DNA of 64,000 bases from Zygnema cylindricum (lineage: Eukaryota > Streptophyta > Zygnematophyceae > Zygnematales > Zygnemataceae). Location: NCBI GenBank assembly GCA_037447655.1, contig JBBHKE010002994.1:145866-209865 (forward strand), written 5' to 3'. Shown one piece after another: positions 58,029-64,000 of the stretch (position 1 is its first letter; every line of letters starts with the position of its first letter). Made by a program: the position numbers and the translations under genes. The notes under the pieces were generated by a model. It saw only the letters and a program-made list of their open reading frames with translations, was not told the DNA's origin and did not search any database.

Positions 58029-58700
58029 TCTAGTCTACTTTCTTTTCAACTCCCACTAAACACAAACTTTTTTTTTCTCTTTTTCTTTTTCTTCTTTCTT
58101 TTCTCCTCATAAAACTCTGAGTGAATACCCTTGTATTTAAAGAAGTGTATTAGATGAACCGAAATAATAATTACATCACACATTTTATTTTGCATGCCAT
58201 TTTTCAAAAATCCGAGAAAATACTTTATCCACCTCATTTCTTTTCCATCCACACTAAATCAAATTTCCCTATTGCAATTCAAACAGCCAGCCCCATCTCC
58301 AATCTGCAACAAACACCTAGATGCTAACCCTCTTACAGTCACACCTTCATAAATGCCATCACTCCCATTAGTGATGTCAAACCCATTACCCCCCAAATTT
58401 TCCCAAAAAACAAGTGTCCCCACTAAGTTCCTCATAAGATATACGTCTTCCGTACTCGTAATTTTATCCATGATACTCACCCCATTTTCTGAACTTTCCT
58501 CACTCTCTCCCATGGAATTCTTTCCGCTATCACTTTCTATTTTTATTCCCAATAAATATTTCTCCTCCCCAAAACCTTTCATTAAATATTCCTCTTTTCC
58601 CCTATCTTTTAAAACTCCCTCTATATTTACTTCTCCTCTTTCCTCGAAAGCCGTTGAAGTCTCCCTTTCCGACTAGTTTTTTGTTTCCAAAATATCTATT
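58029..58700 (-). other. Inverted copy: region between gag and 3' LTR
   Basis: Matches the complement of 61860-62540 of the direct copy, without the TA microsatellite. Coding frames are short and broken. It ends with a polypurine tract (CTCCCCTTATTTTC on plus) next to the LTR. Confidence 0.6.
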
Positions 58701-59915
58701 AAATTATCCTCATTATTTTTATTTTCCCTTTTTCAATTATAGATTCTAGATCTGACTTTCTATACTCCTTGACATCCACATCATGTCTAACTCCTTTAAG
58801 TACCTCCCTTCCCTTTACTTCCCTTATACCTACAAAAGCACATCGTTGCTTTAGTGTAAATTTTGTGTACTTCTCTCTCTTTTCCATTCTACCGATGTGA
58901 AGAAGCTCCAAGATTTCTTCATCCTCTTTCTCATATTTTCCTTCTTCCTCCTCATTCACATTCCAACTTCTAAGATCTTCCAAACAAGGACACTCCTCCA
59001 TAAAGTGACCTGGTTCTCTACAAAGGAAGGAAACCCTTTTTTCAAAGCTCCCCTTTCTTTTCCTCTCCCTCTATTTCCACCAAAGTTCCGATAAGATCTA
59101 CCTTCGTCTTTCTTCCTCTCATCACGCTTCCGCTCGTCACCGCCGTTCCTCTCATCACACTTCCGCCAATCACCACCAGTTATAAATGCATTCACCTTGT
59201 CACTTCCCTTACGAAGCTCCAAAGTGCTTTCCCTCACAAGAATTATAACCACGGTAAAGATCCAAGTCCATGAGGAGCCACCCATTGCCTGCATAGGATT
59301 AATGATGTTTTCGTACTCATCTGGGAGTTTCATGAGTTGTGTATTAATCTTTCTCTACTCAGATTCTACAGTTCCCGCACTAGCAAGCTCAACATATATT
59401 GCAGCAATATCATTGCAAAACTGTATCATGTTACCGCCTTTATAAACATAGGCCTCTATTTTTTGTTTTACTAACTGCTGCCTCTGTATAGTCTCACTCT
59501 TATAAATCTGACTTAGTGTTTCCCAAATTTCTGAAGACTTGGTTAGATTTAAAAGAGTAATAGCTATAGACTTAGACACGTATCTAAGTATGAGATGTTT
59601 TGCTATAGTGTTTTTGTATTCCCATATTTTCTTGTCGTTTTCTTCAGTTTTTGGTTCAGTTGTAACCCCCACAAGTGGAACCGTAGCCAAGAGCCTAACT
59701 CCCCTCACCATAGCTGTCCATTTATCCTTATCCCCTATATCCCCATCCACGGAAAGGTTTTTCCTTTCACCTTTTGTTGCATCTGAACTCCAATTGATAT
59801 TGTGGGCAGCCTCATATGGTTCTTCATAGTAAGCTCCTCCAAAGCCAGGTGGCGGACATCTCACTTGTCCCAAAACAATTCCCCATAAGTGCTTCTCGAA
59901 AAGCAATCCCTCCAT
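58700..59915 (-). pseudogene. Copia-type gag with zinc knuckle, inverted copy
   Basis: Starts at 59915 (MEGLLFEKHLW) and runs 186 codons to a TAG at 59355; the frame then continues past it to a CCHC zinc knuckle (C-X2-C-X4-H-X4-C, CREPGHFMEEC, partly out of frame in this copy) near 59010. The family is UBN2/copia-type gag (SEIWETLSQIY, LVKQKIEAY, FCNDIAAIYVELA). The direct copy at 61081 has a sense codon where this copy has the stop, and the reverse holds at another site, so each copy is broken differently. Confidence 0.75.
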
Positions 59916-59967
59916 TGTAAACTCCTAATAAGTGAAGTCTGTTCCATCAAACATAGGCACCCTAGAT

Positions 59968-59982
59968 GGTGGGCCCATAACC
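59968..59982 (-). other. Primer binding site: complementary to initiator tRNA-Met anticodon arm
   Basis: Directly next to the LTR end (TTTCA on minus), the retroelement reads GGTTATGGGCCCACC. This is the complement of GGTGGGCCCATAACC, the anticodon stem-loop of plant initiator tRNA-Met with its CAT anticodon, instead of the usual complement to the tRNA 3' end (TGGTATCAGAG). Half-tRNA priming of this kind is known for Drosophila copia and yeast Ty5. Confidence 0.7.
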
Positions 59983-61080
59983 TGAAATTCTATGGGCTCT
60001 ATTGCCCACAGAATTCGCAGATCCAAAAGAAGCTAATCTAGATAGTGCCGACTCTAAGTTGATATAAACCAAAATGAATGATCCCTTGATAATCAAAACC
60101 CCAATACAACTTCACCTCTGTGAAGATAAGACCTTGTGTGTGCTTAGTTCCACCAGAGAATGCAAAGCTTGAATATGTGTTTTGGACAGTATTCCCCACT
60201 TTGACTTTCCCACTGAATAAGTGCTACTTTGACACGAAAAAACCTCTGATCGACTACACCCCTGTGTAGCCTAGACTCGCGTGAGTCCGCAGCAAAAAGA
60301 ATCACTGAATTTGCTCTCCCGAGCATTAAGTTATGGCTGGTCAAAGATGACTTTTATAGTTACAAGCACTCTTAGAGAGAGGTACCGAAATATCACTAAG
60401 TCTTAGTCTGCCTACTCATGACTACCTAATAATAAACCCTAGTCCAATAGGAACACTATATAGTACAAAAAGGTACGATGGGCGATGTACTTATTGTACG
60501 GCCATTGTACGACATGGTCTACAAGGTGACATGCGCCAAATCGGGAGCCATGGTTCCTCCTCCCATCTTCTCCAGTGTCAAATAATGTGGCGCCACGTGG
60601 TACCGCGTGACGCTATCCCCAAAGGCCGCCGAAAGCTTATTGCGGGGTTGCGGCTGTAATGGTGGCCGTCCAATCAGTTGTATTTATAGGGCTTCGATTC
60701 GCTTCCATGCATGAATTGATTAATGCGCTTTTCGTTAGTCTGCTGCGAATTAGTCCTTTAAATCAATAGCTAAATAAGCGTGAAACGTTCCACGAATATC
60801 GTTTCGTTAGTGACATGATGGATAAGACAGTGGTCTATGTAGTAGCCTATAGACCTCGGTTCACATCCGGCCAGGGGTAGTATTTTGCTAAAACTAGTAA
60901 AATACTCTCTAATTCATTATGCCTCCTTCTAAATGATGCAGCAACCATGGCGTGCCTTTGGTCCTCTCTTTCTCTCTCTTTAAATTCAAACTATAATATA
61001 GAAGTGAAATATTAGTCACCTCTTTTCAACACTCTATTTATTTTTCCAATACAAACCTAGAAAATAAAAAAATTTCAACA
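59983..61080 (-). repeat. Complete LTR of the inverted copy (type B)
   Basis: About 1.1 kb, TG...CA on the minus strand. Its first ~480 nt differ from the type A LTRs after the shared first 50 nt, and its remainder matches them. Contains a tRNA-like block at 60809-60880. Confidence 0.85.
60809..60880 (+). other. tRNA-like block inside type B LTR
   Basis: GATGGATAAGACAGTGG resembles a tRNA D-arm/A box, GGTCTAT...ATAGACC forms a perfect 7-bp stem, and GGTTCACATCC resembles a B box. The copy at 57750-57815 reads GGTTCAAATCC, a near-perfect B box. The order resembles a tRNA-Arg-like or SINE head. It runs opposite to the LTR's transcription. Confidence 0.5.
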
Positions 61081-61925
61081 ATGTGTCTAAGTCCATAGCT
61101 ATCACTGTTTTAAGTCTAACTAAGTCTTCGGAAATTTGGGAAACACTTAGTCAGATTTATAAGAGTGAGACTATTTAGAGGCAGCAGTTAGTAAAACAAG
61201 AAATAGGGGCCTATGTTTATAAAGGCGGTAGCATGATATAGTTTTGCAATGATATTGCTGCGTTATATGTTGAGCTTGCTAGTGCGGGATATGTAGAGTC
61301 TGAGGAGAGAAAGATTTATACACTACTCATCAAACTCCCAGATGAGTACGAAAACATCATTTATCGTATGTAGGCGATGGGTGGCTCCTCATGGACTTGG
61401 AGCTTTACCATGGGGATAATTCTTGTGAGAGAAAGCACTTTCGAGCTTCTTAGGGGAAGTGACAGGGTGAATGCATTTACAACTGGTGGTGATTGGCGGA
61501 AGCGTGATGAGAGGAAGAAAGACAAAGGTAAACCTTATCGGAAATTTGGTGGAAAGAGAGGGAGAGGAAAAGAAAGGGGAGCTTTGAAAAAAAGGGTTTG
61601 CTTCCTTTGTAGAGAACCGGGTCACTTTATGGAGGAGTGTCCTTGTTTGGAAGATCTTAGAAGTTGGAATGTGAATGAGGAGGAAGAAGGAAAATAGGAG
61701 AAAGAGGATGAAGAAATCTTGGAGCTTCTTCACATCGGTAAAATGGAGAAGAGAGAGAAGTACACTAAAATTACAGTAAAGCAACGATTTGCTTTTGTAG
61801 GTATAAGGGAAGTAAAGGGAAGGGAGGTACGTGAGGGAAATATAAATAATGAGGATAATTCTGTACTGGAAACAAAGGGGACAGATGGAAGAATAAAATC
61901 GAGTTCCGTCGAGGAAAATTAATAA
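61081..61925 (+). pseudogene. Copia-type gag, direct copy, 5' truncated
   Basis: Corresponds to the inverted gag from about one third of its length onward; the start has been replaced by the inverted LTR. It contains stops (for example TAG near 61173, 61239 and 61373), then an open frame 61377-61697 with the CCHC knuckle CFLCREPGHFMEEC. Non-functional. Confidence 0.75.
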
Positions 61926-62554
<629 letters not shown>

Positions 62555-63789
62555 TGTTGGAATTTATGTATTTTCTAGGTTTGTATTGGAAAAATAAATA
62601 GAGTAAGTCAGCAAAGGCAGCCTGCTTCTCGCTCAACTCTCTCCGGTCCCCATACTTGTTGCTGTCATTGAAGACCAGAGAGAGAGCTAGAGCCATGGAT
62701 GTCTAAAGAGGATAGGCTAATTCGTTGTTTGTACCAAAAGAGGACCACCAGAATCAGGATTTGATCCTGGTACCTACCATCCATAATAGCCGTTAGCTTT
62801 AGCCTATAGCTTAGAGTCAACGATGAAATGCATAGGGCATAATAGGTATTTATAAATGTCCAAGTAGAGAATTCTAAACAACTAACAAATAACCAAAAGC
62901 TGCTCTAGACCAGATGTGCACCAAGGTCTATGGAAATATTTGAAGTGGTATGCCTTATCAAATAAGGCATTAAAAAAACGATACACGTGACGGGTTTTAA
63001 AGATATCTAAACATTAACGTGATAGCTAATTAACACCAGTATAACGAAGAGGAACAATTCATGCATCTACGCGAATCTGAACCGTGTAAAATATGTTTTG
63101 ATCGAACGGCCGACATTGTAGCCGCCACGCAAAGTGAGCTTTCGGCGGCATTCGGAGATAGCATCACGCGGTGCCACGTGGCGTCACATTATTTGATACC
63201 GGAGAAGATACGAGGAGGAACCATGGCTCCCGATTTGACAAGTGTCACTTTGTAGACCATGTCGTACAATGGCCGTACAATAAGTACATCTCCCATTGTA
63301 CCTTCTTGTACTATATAGTGTTTTTATTGGACTAGGGTTTAGTAGTAGGTAGTCATGAGTAGGCAGACCAAGACTTAATGATATTTAGGTACCTCTCTCT
63401 AAGAGAGCTTGTAACTATAAAGGTCATCTTTGACCAGCCATAACTTAATGCTCGGGTGAGCAAATTCAGTGATTCTTTTTGCTGCCGACTCATGGGAGTC
63501 CAAGCAACACAAGGGTGTAGTTGGTCAGAGTCTTTACATGCCAAGGTGGCACTTATTCAGTGGGAAAGTCAAAGTGGGGAATATTTTCTAAAACGCATAT
63601 TCAAGCTTTGCATTCTGTGATGGAACTGAGCACACAGAAGGCCTTCTTTTCACAGGGTTGAAGGTGTATTGGAGTTCTAATTGTTAAGGGATCATTAATT
63701 TGGGTTCTTATCAACTTGGGGTTGCCACTATCTAGATTAGCTTCTTTTGGATCTCCGATTTTGTGGGCAATGGAGCCTATAGAATTTCA
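62555..63789 (+). repeat. 3' LTR of the outer copy (type A)
   Basis: About 1.23 kb, starts TGTTGGAATTT right after the purine tract and ends AATTTCA before the ACATC duplication. Closely similar to 56292-57525. Confidence 0.85.
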
Positions 63790-63794
63790 ACATC

Positions 63795-64000
63795 CCAGCA
63801 CAAAATAGAAAGAAATTTGACAAGAAGAGTTGGAGTGGTATCTTTGTACGTTATGACATAAATAGAAAAGCTTACAGAATTTATGACCCTGTTAGAAGGA
63901 AAGTTCATGTTAGTCGAGATGTGACGGTAGATGAAAGGAAAAAAAATAGTTCAGATGTGACAGGTAGTTTTGAAAACTAGAGACCGTCACTGTTCCCTTT
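63795..64000 (+). pseudogene. Copia integrase C-terminal region, downstream part of the split pol
   Basis: Encodes the region between integrase and reverse transcriptase of copia elements (FDKKSWSGIFVRYD, YRIYDP, VHVSRDV motifs). It continues in frame from 56291 if the 7.5-kb insertion and one ACATC are left out. It runs off the window end. Confidence 0.75.

Noticed and set aside
58353-58676. Plus-strand 107-codon frame in the retroelement
   Set aside because: Antisense to the retroelement spacer; no domain.

Overview
This is a nuclear window from a plant-lineage (streptophyte) eukaryote. It has spliced genes with GT-AG introns of about 0.3 to 3.4 kb, Ty1/copia retrotransposon remnants, many small inverted-repeat transposons, and a tRNA-Cys pseudogene of organelle type. 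The encoded proteins look like plant members of their families. AT-rich, microsatellite-rich introns suggest a non-seed plant or a charophyte alga, but the species cannot be named from sequence alone.

Layout. Bases 1-6900 are repeat-rich intergenic DNA: AGTGTTG...CAACACT elements, a GC-rich 26-bp minisatellite, a 15-bp tandem repeat and a TA-flanked MITE. 7001-9127 (+) is an intronless CAMK/PEPRK-like protein kinase. 9128-16950 is transposon-rich; a long-TIR element at 10997-13047 carries two younger insertions, each with target-site duplications and an empty site readable in the opposite arm. 17030-24798 (-) is a seven-exon YEATS-domain gene (YAF9/GAS41/TAF14 type), whose second exon adds a helix-turn-helix. 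25968-43406 (+) is a roughly 17-exon ULP2/SPF-type SUMO protease. The two genes diverge from a 1.17-kb intergenic region holding 13 GTAC cores in 125 bp. 44071-44149 is the tRNA-Cys pseudogene. 46408-52476 (-) is a five-exon MPP6 (nuclear exosome cofactor) gene, convergent with the protease. From about 53.4 kb to the end lies a retrotransposon nest: a decayed copia integrase is split by a 7.5-kb LTR element, which itself contains an inverted second copy of the same gag-only family.

The three spliced genes act in chromatin (YEATS reader), SUMO removal and nuclear RNA decay. All look like housekeeping nuclear functions; nothing suggests a functional operon or cluster. Recurrent themes are CCCTCT/GGGAGA repeats that reach into coding exons and splice sites, and introns that carry tandem copies of their own splice sites. 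Exon joins were made by eye from reading phase, splice signals and family similarity; there is no transcript evidence.
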